A stretch of DNA of 64,000 nucleotides, from positions 62,001 to 126,000 of the forward strand of contig NZ_LBMU02000029.1 of the NCBI RefSeq assembly GCF_001005085.2. The letters run 5' to 3'. Source of the stretch: Streptomyces humi (GTDB lineage: Bacteria; Actinomycetota; Actinomycetes; Streptomycetales; Streptomycetaceae). Below, in pieces: positions 1 to 10,460 of the stretch. Made by a program: the position numbers and the translations under genes. Numbering within the stretch: the first letter of the stretch is position 1; the number at the start of each line of letters is the position of its first letter. The notes below the pieces were generated by a model. The model was not told the origin of the DNA. It saw only the letters and a list, made by a program, of their open reading frames with translations, and searched no databases.

Positions 1-738
1 GCGCTGCCACCCGGGATGCCGTACGAACTCGTACAGCACGCTCGCGGCGGCGGTGCCGGGCGGGCCCCCGATGGCGGTGAGGACCGTGGTCACCACGTCC
101 AGCGCCCGGTCCATGCCGAGTTCGGGCAGCAGGTCCACGAAGGGGTCGGCGAGGTCCGGCTCGCGCCCGCGCCGACCGCGGGCGCGCTGCCGGAGCACCC
201 GGCGGACCACCAGCCCGGCCCGTATCTGGACGCCGACATGGCGCAGGTGGTGCAGCACACCGCCCGGTGTCGCCGAGACCAGCCGGGCCAGCTTCATCTC
301 CAGGTCCCGGCGCACCACCTCCGCCTCGGCGCCGGTGAGTCCGCCGAGCGCGACGGGCAGCAGCGAGCGCAGCGCCACGTCCTGCATCAGCATCGTCAGA
401 TCGGTCTCCGTGTCCTGCCCGGCCCGCGCGTCCAGCACCCGCTGCATGCGCTCGATCAGCAGGCCGTGCTGCTCAGCCGTCGCGAGGGCGTGCAGCTGCG
501 TGAGCCACGCCGACCGGATCCGGCTCCACCGCATCTCGGGGCTGTGCCGCCGGCGGACCATGTCGACCAGCCGGTCCTGGAGGACGAACCGGTGCCAGTT
601 CGTGGCGCTGACCCTGCGCGCCGCCTCCGGCTCGAAGACGCCGAGCCGCTGGTCGTCGACCCAGAAGACGCCGTCCTCCCGGGCGCTGCGCAGCCGCAGG
701 TCGCTCAGGAAGTCCTCGGGATGCTGCGGGGTGGTCAT
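1..738 (-). CDS. cytochrome P450, second P450 of the RiPP operon (C-terminus beyond window)
   Basis: Partial gene: 246 codons from ATG at 738 to the window edge, so the ExxR and heme-cysteine regions are not visible. The fragment begins MTTPQHPEDFLSDLRLRSA and ends in a helix containing TTVLTAIGGPPGTAAAS, which fits a P450 I helix (the GGPPGT part sits where the usual A/G-G-x-D/E-T motif would be). The start has a good ribosome site (AAGGGGAGAG, 6 nt spacing). It is third in an operon after a P450 and a 28-codon peptide gene. The P450 assignment rests on the fold-like fragment plus context. Likely role: oxidative tailoring or cross-linking of the peptide encoded at 800-886 (inference). The acid-alcohol pair of the I helix is not canonical, as in its partner. 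Confidence 0.7.
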   Translation of the reverse strand, partial: MTTPQHPEDFLSDLRLRSAREDGVFWVDDQRLGVFEPEAARRVSATNWHRFVLQDRLVDMVRRRHSPEMRWSRIRSAWLTQLHALATAEQHGLLIERMQRVLDARAGQDTETDLTMLMQDVALRSLLPVALGGLTGAEAEVVRRDLEMKLARLVSATPGGVLHHLRHVGVQIRAGLVVRRVLRQRARGRRGREPDLADPFVDLLPELGMDRALDVVTTVLTAIGGPPGTAAASVLYEFVRHPGWQR

Positions 739-762
739 CGTGGGCTCTCCCCTTCTGGGGGC

Positions 763-789
763 GCGGGGAGCGGGCCGGTGGCTCCCCGC
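763..789 (-). promoter_or_regulatory. intercistronic hairpin between precursor gene and second P450
   Basis: Perfect 9-bp inverted repeat (GCGGGGAGC / GCTCCCCGC) with a 9-nt loop, lying between the peptide stop at 800 and the second P450 start at 738. No U-tract follows on the minus strand, so it is more likely an attenuator or RNA-stabilising stem than a full terminator. In RiPP operons such stems commonly let the short precursor mRNA accumulate above the enzyme message; that role is inferred here. Confidence 0.6.
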
Positions 790-799
790 GCCGGGCCGG

Positions 800-886
800 T
801 CAGATGTGGTGGTACAGGTACCAGAACTGCCCGTACGTGCGACGGACGTTGAGGACCGACTTCGTCTTGAGGTACAGCGCGCGCAT
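800..886 (-). CDS. 28-aa candidate RiPP precursor peptide
   Basis: Short ORF encoding 28 residues, too short for ordinary ORF callers. It starts with ATG at 886, has an excellent ribosome site (AGGAGG, 9 nt spacing) that overlaps the stop codon of the upstream P450 (TGA at 893-895), and ends TGA at 800-802. The peptide is basic in the first half (MRALYLKTKSVLNVRR) and aromatic at the end (TYGQFWYLYHHI). It is sandwiched between two P450 genes on the same strand. Known families with a tiny precursor and adjacent P450 are biarylitides, cittilins and atropopeptides; the tail FWYLY resembles the published tryptorubin core AWYIWY. I infer a leader plus aromatic core in which Trp, Tyr and His side chains are joined by C-C, C-N or C-O bonds. 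Core boundaries and product are unknown. Confidence 0.8.
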   Translation of the reverse strand: MRALYLKTKSVLNVRRTYGQFWYLYHHI

Positions 887-892
887 GCTGGT

Positions 893-2101
893 TCACCTCC
901 TCTCGGGACAGCCGTCAAGGCGGCTCAGCGTCGCGGTGAACCGCGGCGGAGCCAGCGCGGGACCCACCTGGGGCCCGGCGCCGTCAGGGGCGGCCGACGG
1001 GGCGGACGACACCCGCCAGTCACGGGTCAGGAGGCCTACCAGGTCCTCCAGCAGCCGTACGGTGACGGTCGCGCCGGCGCAGGTGTGCGGACCGTGCCCG
1101 AACGGCAGGTAGGCGGCGTCGGGCACGGCCCCGGCCCAGCGCTCGGGGACGAACTCGTCGGGCCGTTCCCAGTGCCCGGGGTGCCGGTGCACCAGGTAGC
1201 TGCACACCATGAGCCGGTCCCGGGGCGTGACCCGCACCCCGCCCAGCTCCGTTGCCCGGCTCGGGGTGCGGGCGAACAGCCAGGCCACCGGCCACAGCCG
1301 CAGCGCCTCGCGCACGATCCAGGACGGCGGTGCGCCGGCCCGCTCGGGGTGGGTGGCCAGCAGGTGGACCGACCAGCCCAGCGCGAACCCGATCGACCCG
1401 GCCGTGGCGAACACGAACGACAGGTACACCTCGACGAGTTCGCGTGGATCCGCCGCGGGGCCGCCCCCGCCGACGACGACGTCCATGAGGTCGCGCGGCC
1501 CGGCCGGATGGCCGGGCGGGCGGGGCGCCCGCTGCCGGGCCCGTGTCTCCGCGTGCAGGGCGGCCAGCGCGCGGCGCCGGAACAGCAGCCGGGACGGCGC
1601 CGAGTGGCGTCCCCGGGCGCCCGCCAGCACCGCCCGGGAGACGATCGCCTCCACGGTCGTGTGCAGGTGGGGCGGCGCTTCGGGGTGCAGCAGCACATCG
1701 CGCAGGTGCCGCAGTACGAGCCGGTTCCCGGCGTCCGGCCACTCGCTGCGCGGTGCCAGCAGCTCGGCGACGAGACGGGGCAGGTCGGCGCGGTGCTCCC
1801 GCAGGTGACGCTGGATCAGGAGGCGGGCCGCGCGGCCGATGGCGACCTGGGCGGCACGCGGCCCGAAGACGCCGGCGCGGTGATGGTAGAAGTCGGAGGT
1901 GTCCGCCACGACGCCGTGCCGGTTGCCCATCACGGCACGGGCCACCTCGGGATCGGCCACGCACACCCCGCCGGCCGGTGCCGAGCGCCACACCCCGGTC
2001 CCGCCGTCGAACTCCGCCGTCAGCAGGGCCAGCGCGTCATCGCGCCGTACGGCCGGGCCGGCACCGCCGGGCCGGGGACCTGCGGGTGACGACGACGTCA
2101 T
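893..2101 (-). CDS. cytochrome P450, first gene of the RiPP operon
   Basis: 402 aa from ATG at 2101 (ribosome site GGGAGGACACCC). The reading frame stays open far upstream to 2989, but that part is antisense to the methionine synthase-like gene and is rejected. Visible P450 hallmarks are the K-helix EALR (E265, R268), PERW, and the heme loop LPFGHGPHTCAGA with Cys341 as axial ligand. The I helix reads ATAGSIGFALG, lacking the usual acid-Thr pair for dioxygen activation, which suggests a non-hydroxylating or cross-linking reaction (inference). The stop codon lies inside the ribosome site of the 28-aa peptide gene, so the two are translationally linked. No ferredoxin or reductase gene is adjacent. 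Likely acts on the downstream peptide. Confidence 0.88.
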   Translation of the reverse strand: MTSSSPAGPRPGGAGPAVRRDDALALLTAEFDGGTGVWRSAPAGGVCVADPEVARAVMGNRHGVVADTSDFYHHRAGVFGPRAAQVAIGRAARLLIQRHLREHRADLPRLVAELLAPRSEWPDAGNRLVLRHLRDVLLHPEAPPHLHTTVEAIVSRAVLAGARGRHSAPSRLLFRRRALAALHAETRARQRAPRPPGHPAGPRDLMDVVVGGGGPAADPRELVEVYLSFVFATAGSIGFALGWSVHLLATHPERAGAPPSWIVREALRLWPVAWLFARTPSRATELGGVRVTPRDRLMVCSYLVHRHPGHWERPDEFVPERWAGAVPDAAYLPFGHGPHTCAGATVTVRLLEDLVGLLTRDWRVSSAPSAAPDGAGPQVGPALAPPRFTATLSRLDGCPERR

Positions 2102-2335
2102 GGGTGTCCTCCCGGGGCGGCGCGGCGCGTTTCGCCGACGCCCCCAGCCTGGAGAGCGCACGCCTCCGTGTCGCCCGTCGTGCCACTGAACGGAACGGCG
2201 TGGTGAGGGCGTGACAGGGAGATGTTCGCGGGGCAGCGGCGGCGGCCGGGTCCGGCCGCGCGTGCGGGTGCGGCGCGGCGCGGGGCGACGCACGGCCCGC
2301 CGCGCACCGGCGCACACCGCACCGGCCGCCCCGCA

Positions 2336-2341
2336 TAGGCT
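2336..2341 (+). promoter_or_regulatory. -10 element of a likely leaderless transcript (MetE-like gene)
   Basis: TAGGCT, fitting the actinobacterial TAnnnT -10 consensus, ends 6 nt before the GTG start at 2348. There is no Shine-Dalgarno sequence before that start, which fits transcription beginning at the start codon itself. Confidence 0.5.
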
Positions 2342-2347
2342 CCTCAT

Positions 2348-3349
2348 GTGAACGCACACCCCACCTTCGGCCCGGCCACCGGTGTCGGCTCGCTTCCCGG
2401 CGGCGACGCCCGGGAGGCCGCGAAGACCGCGACCGGCAGCTTCGAGGACTTCCCGTTCCTGCCCGAACTGCCCGCCCGGGGCCCCGGCGCCGACATGATC
2501 GGCCGTACCGCGGGCCTGCTCGTCGAGCTGTACGCGCGCGTGGAGCCAAGCGGCTGGCGGATCGGCGACCGGCCGGGCCGGGACACCCGGCGGGCGCGGT
2601 CCTGGCTGGGGGAGGACCTGGACGCGCTGGAGGAGTTCACCCAGGAGTACGAGGGACCGCTGAAGGTGCAGGCGGTCGGGCCCTGGACGCTCGCCGCCGC
2701 CCTGGAACTGAGGAACGGGGAGTCGGCCCTCTCCGACACCGGCGCCTGCCGCGACCTGGCCGCCTCGCTCGCCGAGGGCCTGCGCCTGCACCTGGCCGAG
2801 GTTCGCCGCCGCATCCCCGGCGCCCATGTAGTGCTGCAACTCGACGAGCCGTCCCTCACCGCCGTCCTGCGCGGCCAGGTGAAGACCGCGAGCGGCTACC
2901 GCACCCACCGGGCCGTGGACCGGCAGGTCGTCGAGTCGACCCTGCGGGACGTCGTCGGCGTGCACGCCGACGGCCCGGTGGCCGTCCACTCCTGCGCCCC
3001 CGACGTCCCCTTCGCGCTGCTGCGCCGGGCCGGGGCGGACGCCGTCTCCTTCGACTTCTCGCTCCTCACCGAACGTGACGACGAGGCGATCGGCGAGGCC
3101 GTGGAAGGGGGTACCCGGCTGTTCGCCGGTGTCGTGCCGGGCACGGACACCCCGTTGTCAGACCCTGCCGGTAGCGTCATGGGTGTCAGGACGCTGTGGC
3201 GCAGGCTGGGGCTGCGACCGGAGCTGCTCGCGGAGACCGTCACGGTCACCCCGTCGTGCGGGCTCGCGGGTGCTTCCCCCGCCTACGCCCGGCAGGCGCT
3301 CGCCCACTGCGTCCAGGCGGCGAGATCACTCGCGGACAACCCAGAGTAA
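2348..3349 (+). CDS. core MetE-like methionine synthase family protein
   Basis: 333 aa from GTG, about the size of the C-terminal barrel of cobalamin-independent methionine synthase without its N-terminal half. The N-terminus has the family motif GVGSLPGGD. Zinc ligands can be aligned with E. coli MetE: His214 and Cys216 (HSC) and Cys304 (PSCGLAG). The position of the MetE ligand Glu665 holds Asp236 (ADAVSFDFS). Such short MetE homologues are thought to take methyl groups from donors other than methyltetrahydrofolate-triglutamate, for example methylated corrinoid proteins, so the methyl donor here is open. It is followed after 12 bp by ligA and probably cotranscribed. The start is probably leaderless. 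Confidence 0.75.
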   Translation: MNAHPTFGPATGVGSLPGGDAREAAKTATGSFEDFPFLPELPARGPGADMIGRTAGLLVELYARVEPSGWRIGDRPGRDTRRARSWLGEDLDALEEFTQEYEGPLKVQAVGPWTLAAALELRNGESALSDTGACRDLAASLAEGLRLHLAEVRRRIPGAHVVLQLDEPSLTAVLRGQVKTASGYRTHRAVDRQVVESTLRDVVGVHADGPVAVHSCAPDVPFALLRRAGADAVSFDFSLLTERDDEAIGEAVEGGTRLFAGVVPGTDTPLSDPAGSVMGVRTLWRRLGLRPELLAETVTVTPSCGLAGASPAYARQALAHCVQAARSLADNPE

Positions 3350-5557
<2,208 letters not shown>

Positions 5558-5770
5558 CGGTTGAAGGCCACCCGTTCGGCGCATACCAGATGCATACGGG
5601 TGGCCGGGTCGCAATCGGGCAACCGTCCACGACCGCTGCCCGCGAAAGCCTTCCGCGGCCTACTGTTGAGACGTGCGCCTGCCGTGCCCAGCTGCGGTCG
5701 GGGCATTCCCGTGCTCGCGCAGGGCACGGACCGCATGGCGTGGGCACCGCCGGCTGTGAGAGGGACGGGA

Positions 5771-8026
5771 ATGGAACCGACCGAGAGCGCCGCCCCGGGC
5801 GCACGGCTGCCGCTGCGCCGACGGGCGTGCGCGTGGCGGGAGAGCCGGGGGGCGGCGCGGGGCGACCGGCGCGTCGGCGTGCCGGTCACGAGCCTCGCGG
5901 CGGACGCCCGCGACCCGCTGCCGCTGGCCGCCGTCGAGCCGGTGCCCCACCTGCCCGGTCTGCCCGGTCTGCCCGGCTCCGAGCACGACCACGACCGGCA
6001 CCTGTCCTGGCCCGCGCTGCCCGCCGGGGTCGTCGCGGTCGCCGCGTTCGTCCTCGGCGCCGGCTTCTACCGCGCCTTCACCGACAACCACGCCCTCTTC
6101 CCGTCCGGCACGGTCGGCTGGTCGCTGGCCGTGCTGACCGGCATCATCGTCGGCCACCTGGTGCTGCTCGGCCGTGCCCGCTGGTGGGGCGGCACCGGCT
6201 CCGGCGCCGCCCTCACCCTCGCCGTCCTGCTGCTGTACGGCTGGGTCCCGGCCGGCATGGTCAGCCTCACCGTCGTCGTCCTGGTCGGCATAGCCCGGCG
6301 CCACCGCTGGCGGCAGGGCGTCCTGCACGGCGCGGTGGACATCCTCGGCATCGGCGCCGGCGCCCTCCTGCTCGGCGCCTTCGGCCGCGTACCGACCGTC
6401 GAGTCCCCCTGGAACCCCGGCAGCTGGAGCGTCACCACCGCCCCCGAGGTCGTGCTCGTCGCGGTGGCCTACCTCGCCGTCACCCGCGCCCTGCTCTGGT
6501 ACCTGCACCTCCCGCGCGGCGGCGGAGTGCCCACCGTCGCCCGCACCGCGCTGGTGCGACAGGGGCTGGTCGCGGTCGCGCTGCTCGGTATCGCCCCGCT
6601 CGTCTGCGTGGTCGCCGTCGCCCAGCCGCTGCTGCTCCCGCTGTTCTCCATCCCGCTGGTCGCCCTCGACTCGACCCTGTGGATAGCCCGGGCCCGCGCC
6701 GAGGAACAGCTGCGCGACCCGCTGACCGGACTGCCCAACCGGCAGTGGCTCCTGGAGCGGATCTGGACCGCCCTCGACGACGCCGAACGCATCGGCGCCC
6801 GCTCCGCCCTCATGCTGATCGACCTCGACCGGTTCCGTTCGGTCAATGACACGCTCGGTCATCTCGCCGGTGACCGGCTGCTCCTCCAGATAGCCGACCG
6901 GCTGCGGGCCGCGCTGCCGCGCGGTGCGGAGGCGGCCCGGCTCGGCGGCGACGAGTTCGCGGTCTTACTGCCCGTCGCCGACTCCACGACCTCCGCGACC
7001 CGGGTGGCCCGCAACCTGGTCACCACCCTCTCCTCCCCGCTCGACCTCGACGGCCTCACCCTCGTCCTGGAGGCCAGCGCCGGTGTCGCCGTCTTCCCCG
7101 ACCACGCCGTCGACGCGGAGGGGCTGCTGCGCCGGGCGGACGTGGCGATGTACCAGGCCAAGCGGGACCGCACCGGCGTCGAGGTGTACGAGTCCAAGCG
7201 GGACTCCAACACCCCGGACCGGCTGGGTCTGCTGGGCGACCTGCGGCGCGCCCTGGACGCCCACGAGGTACAGCTGCACTACCAGCCGAAGGTGCGCTTC
7301 GACGGCCAGGTGGCCGGACTGGAGGCCCTGGTCCGGTGGGTGCACCCCGAGCGCGGCAAGGTGCCGCCGGACGAGTTCATAGCGATCGCCGAGTCCTCCG
7401 GGCTGATGCCCCATCTGACGGAGTACGTCCTGGAGACCGCGCTCGGGCAGGTCGCCGAGTGGCGGGCGCAGGGGCTGCGGGTGCCGGTGGCGGTCAACGT
7501 CTCCCCGCGTGACGTGCACACCCCCGGGTTCGCCGGTTCGGTGGCGGCCCGGCTGGCCAGGCACGGGGTCCCGGCGGGGGCGTTGCAGCTGGAGATAACG
7601 GAGCACGTGCTGCTGGAGGACCCGCAGCGGGCCGCGGACACCCTCGCCGGGCTGACCGGGCACGGCGTGAAGATGTCGCTGGACGACTTCGGCACCGGGT
7701 ACTCGTCACTGGTGCATCTGCGGCGGCTGCCGGTGAGCGAACTGAAGATCGACCGGTCCTTCGTGGCCCGGCTGGCCGTGGACAACGAGGACGCGGAGAT
7801 CGTGCGCTGCACGGTCGACCTCGCGCATTCGCTGGGGCTGCTGGTCGTCGCGGAGGGCGTGGAGGACGACGAGACCTGGGAGCGGCTGCGGGACCTCGGG
7901 TGCGACGCCGTCCAGGGGTGGCTGGTCGCCGCCGCGATGCCGCCCGAGGAGGCCACGGCGTGGCTGCTGGCACGGGGGTCGCGGGGGTGGCAGCGCCCGC
8001 GCGCGGCACTCCCGGCCGCCGAGTAG
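5771..8026 (+). CDS. rmdB: membrane-bound GGDEF-EAL c-di-GMP protein (RmdB-like)
   Basis: 751 aa from ATG at 5771 (ribosome site GAGAGGGACGGGA). The frame is open back to 5561, but that stretch does not look coding. Domains: N-terminal tail, about eight membrane segments (about 75-305), a GGDEF domain with intact GGDEF at 392-396, and an EAL domain with EAL at 518-520, NVS, EITE, DDFGTG, KIDRSF and AEGVED motifs all intact. No RxxD inhibitory site precedes GGDEF. By position and architecture it matches RmdB (SCO5495), a c-di-GMP phosphodiesterase affecting aerial hyphae formation in S. coelicolor; this is recalled, not searched. Odd feature: Leu399 is encoded by TTA (6965-6967), the only in-frame TTA I found in the window, so expression should depend on the bldA tRNA. 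Confidence 0.88.
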   Translation: MEPTESAAPGARLPLRRRACAWRESRGAARGDRRVGVPVTSLAADARDPLPLAAVEPVPHLPGLPGLPGSEHDHDRHLSWPALPAGVVAVAAFVLGAGFYRAFTDNHALFPSGTVGWSLAVLTGIIVGHLVLLGRARWWGGTGSGAALTLAVLLLYGWVPAGMVSLTVVVLVGIARRHRWRQGVLHGAVDILGIGAGALLLGAFGRVPTVESPWNPGSWSVTTAPEVVLVAVAYLAVTRALLWYLHLPRGGGVPTVARTALVRQGLVAVALLGIAPLVCVVAVAQPLLLPLFSIPLVALDSTLWIARARAEEQLRDPLTGLPNRQWLLERIWTALDDAERIGARSALMLIDLDRFRSVNDTLGHLAGDRLLLQIADRLRAALPRGAEAARLGGDEFAVLLPVADSTTSATRVARNLVTTLSSPLDLDGLTLVLEASAGVAVFPDHAVDAEGLLRRADVAMYQAKRDRTGVEVYESKRDSNTPDRLGLLGDLRRALDAHEVQLHYQPKVRFDGQVAGLEALVRWVHPERGKVPPDEFIAIAESSGLMPHLTEYVLETALGQVAEWRAQGLRVPVAVNVSPRDVHTPGFAGSVAARLARHGVPAGALQLEITEHVLLEDPQRAADTLAGLTGHGVKMSLDDFGTGYSSLVHLRRLPVSELKIDRSFVARLAVDNEDAEIVRCTVDLAHSLGLLVVAEGVEDDETWERLRDLGCDAVQGWLVAAAMPPEEATAWLLARGSRGWQRPRAALPAAE

Positions 8027-8194
8027 CCGCCCGTCCCGCGTGGCGGTGCCGTGCCGTCGGCGGCTGTCCGTCCGCCGTGGTCGCTCGCGCGGTTCCTCCC
8101 CCAGCCTCCGGCCGGCCCCCAGCGCTCCCAGGGGGCGCTGTCGGTGGCGCCGGCCAAACCGTTTAACAGCCATCGGGCCCCGCCCCATAGGATT

Positions 8195-8370
8195 GGGTGC
8201 TGGCGTCACATTTCCGCCTGCCTCGCGACGCCTGGCACGCACGCTCGCCGCGTTGCCGAATCGCCCACGTGGCTCCGCCACGAGGGCGCTCCGGCGCCTT
8301 GCGATCGCACGCGCCAGACGCCGCGAGACCCGCCCTTCGGGCGGACGGCGGAAATCTGACGCCAGCACCC
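8195..8370. repeat. 176-bp MITE-like inverted-repeat element upstream of gatC
   Basis: Terminal inverted repeats of 24 bp (8195-8218 and 8347-8370) match at 23 positions. They begin GGGTGCTGGCGTCA and end ATTTCCGCC, differing only by C/G at position 15. Pairing continues inwards imperfectly (CTCGCG.CG.CTGGC...TCGC on both arms), with side hairpins CCGCCC-GAA-GGGCGG (right arm) and GTGGCTCCGCCAC (centre). The whole element can fold into one long cruciform or RNA hairpin. No ORF and no clear target duplication. It sits in the 383-bp gap after rmdB, and its right end is 40 bp before gatC, so it probably forms part of the gat promoter or 5' leader. I recall similar intergenic repeats in Streptomyces genomes, but copy number cannot be tested here. 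Confidence 0.7.
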
Positions 8371-8409
8371 CGCCCCAAACCACACACACTCACCCCAGAG
8401 GAACGCTGC

Positions 8410-8706
8410 ATGCCTGGCATCACGCGCGAGGAGGTCGCCCACCTCGCCCGGCTGGCGCGTCTGGAGCTGAAGCCCGAAGAACTCGACCACTTCGCCGGCC
8501 AGCTCGACGACATCATCGGCGCGGTCGCCCGCGTCAGCGAGGTCGCCGACCAAGACGTACCGCCGACCTCTCACCCGCTCCCGCTGACGAACGTCATGCG
8601 CGCGGACGAGGTCCGTCCCTCGCTCACCCCCGCGCAGGCGCTCTCCGGCGCCCCGGCCCAGGAGCAGCAGCGTTTCAAGGTGCCGCAGATCCTGGGGGAG
8701 GACTAG
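8410..8706 (+). CDS. gatC: Asp/Glu-tRNA amidotransferase subunit C
   Basis: 98 aa from ATG (ribosome site AGAGGAA, 8 nt spacing). Starts [20 protein letters not shown], the usual GatC N-terminal helix. GatC stabilises the GatA-GatB pair of the GatCAB complex, which converts Glu-tRNA(Gln) (and Asp-tRNA(Asn) where needed) to the correct amide in organisms lacking the direct synthetase. It is first in a gatC-gatA-small gene-gatB operon, 6 bp before gatA. Length is typical. The MITE-like element ends 39 bp upstream. Confidence 0.96.
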   Translation: MPGITREEVAHLARLARLELKPEELDHFAGQLDDIIGAVARVSEVADQDVPPTSHPLPLTNVMRADEVRPSLTPAQALSGAPAQEQQRFKVPQILGED

Positions 8707-8712
8707 ACAGCC

Positions 8713-10202
<1,490 letters not shown>

Positions 10203-10206
<4 letters not shown>

Positions 10207-10445
10207 GCAACGCACTGTCGAAGGCCAAGGGCTTCAAGAAGTCGAAGTCCGGTACGTACCTGTCCATGGCCACCACCGCGTTCGGCGCGGTGAGTGTCGC
10301 CAAGCAGATCAAGAAGGCCCGCGCCGAGCACGACACGCTCCGGCTGATCGACGCCACGGTCTCCGCCGTGGCGATCGTGACCGGCCTCGCGATCCTCTAC
10401 CGCGAGCTGAAGCGGCTGGGCGACGACGACGTCCTGCTGGGCTGA
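10203..10445 (+). CDS. 80-aa protein of unknown function inside the gat operon
   Basis: 80 aa from GTG at 10203, overlapping the gatA stop by 4 bp. Basic N-terminus ([16 protein letters not shown]), a moderately hydrophobic stretch ([15 protein letters not shown]), a charged segment and a second hydrophobic helix ([16 protein letters not shown]) followed by [14 protein letters not shown]. One or two membrane helices are plausible. No known catalytic motif. Its fixed place between gatA and gatB suggests coexpression with the amidotransferase, but nothing in the sequence shows a role in it. I do not recognise a family beyond conserved streptomycete hypothetical. Confidence 0.8.
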
Positions 10446-10460
10446 GAGGGAAGTTTCACC

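Noticed and set aside
16..852. 278-aa plus-strand open frame over the second P450 and the peptide gene
   Set aside because: His/Arg/Pro-rich shadow of the minus-strand P450.
2102..2989. N-terminal extension of the first P450 frame to 2989
   Set aside because: It would overlap the MetE-like gene in antisense and has no P450-like content; ATG 2101 has a good ribosome site.
5561..5770. Upstream extension of rmdB to 5561
   Set aside because: Amino-acid composition is non-coding-like; ATG 5771 has a ribosome site and homolog-like N-terminus.
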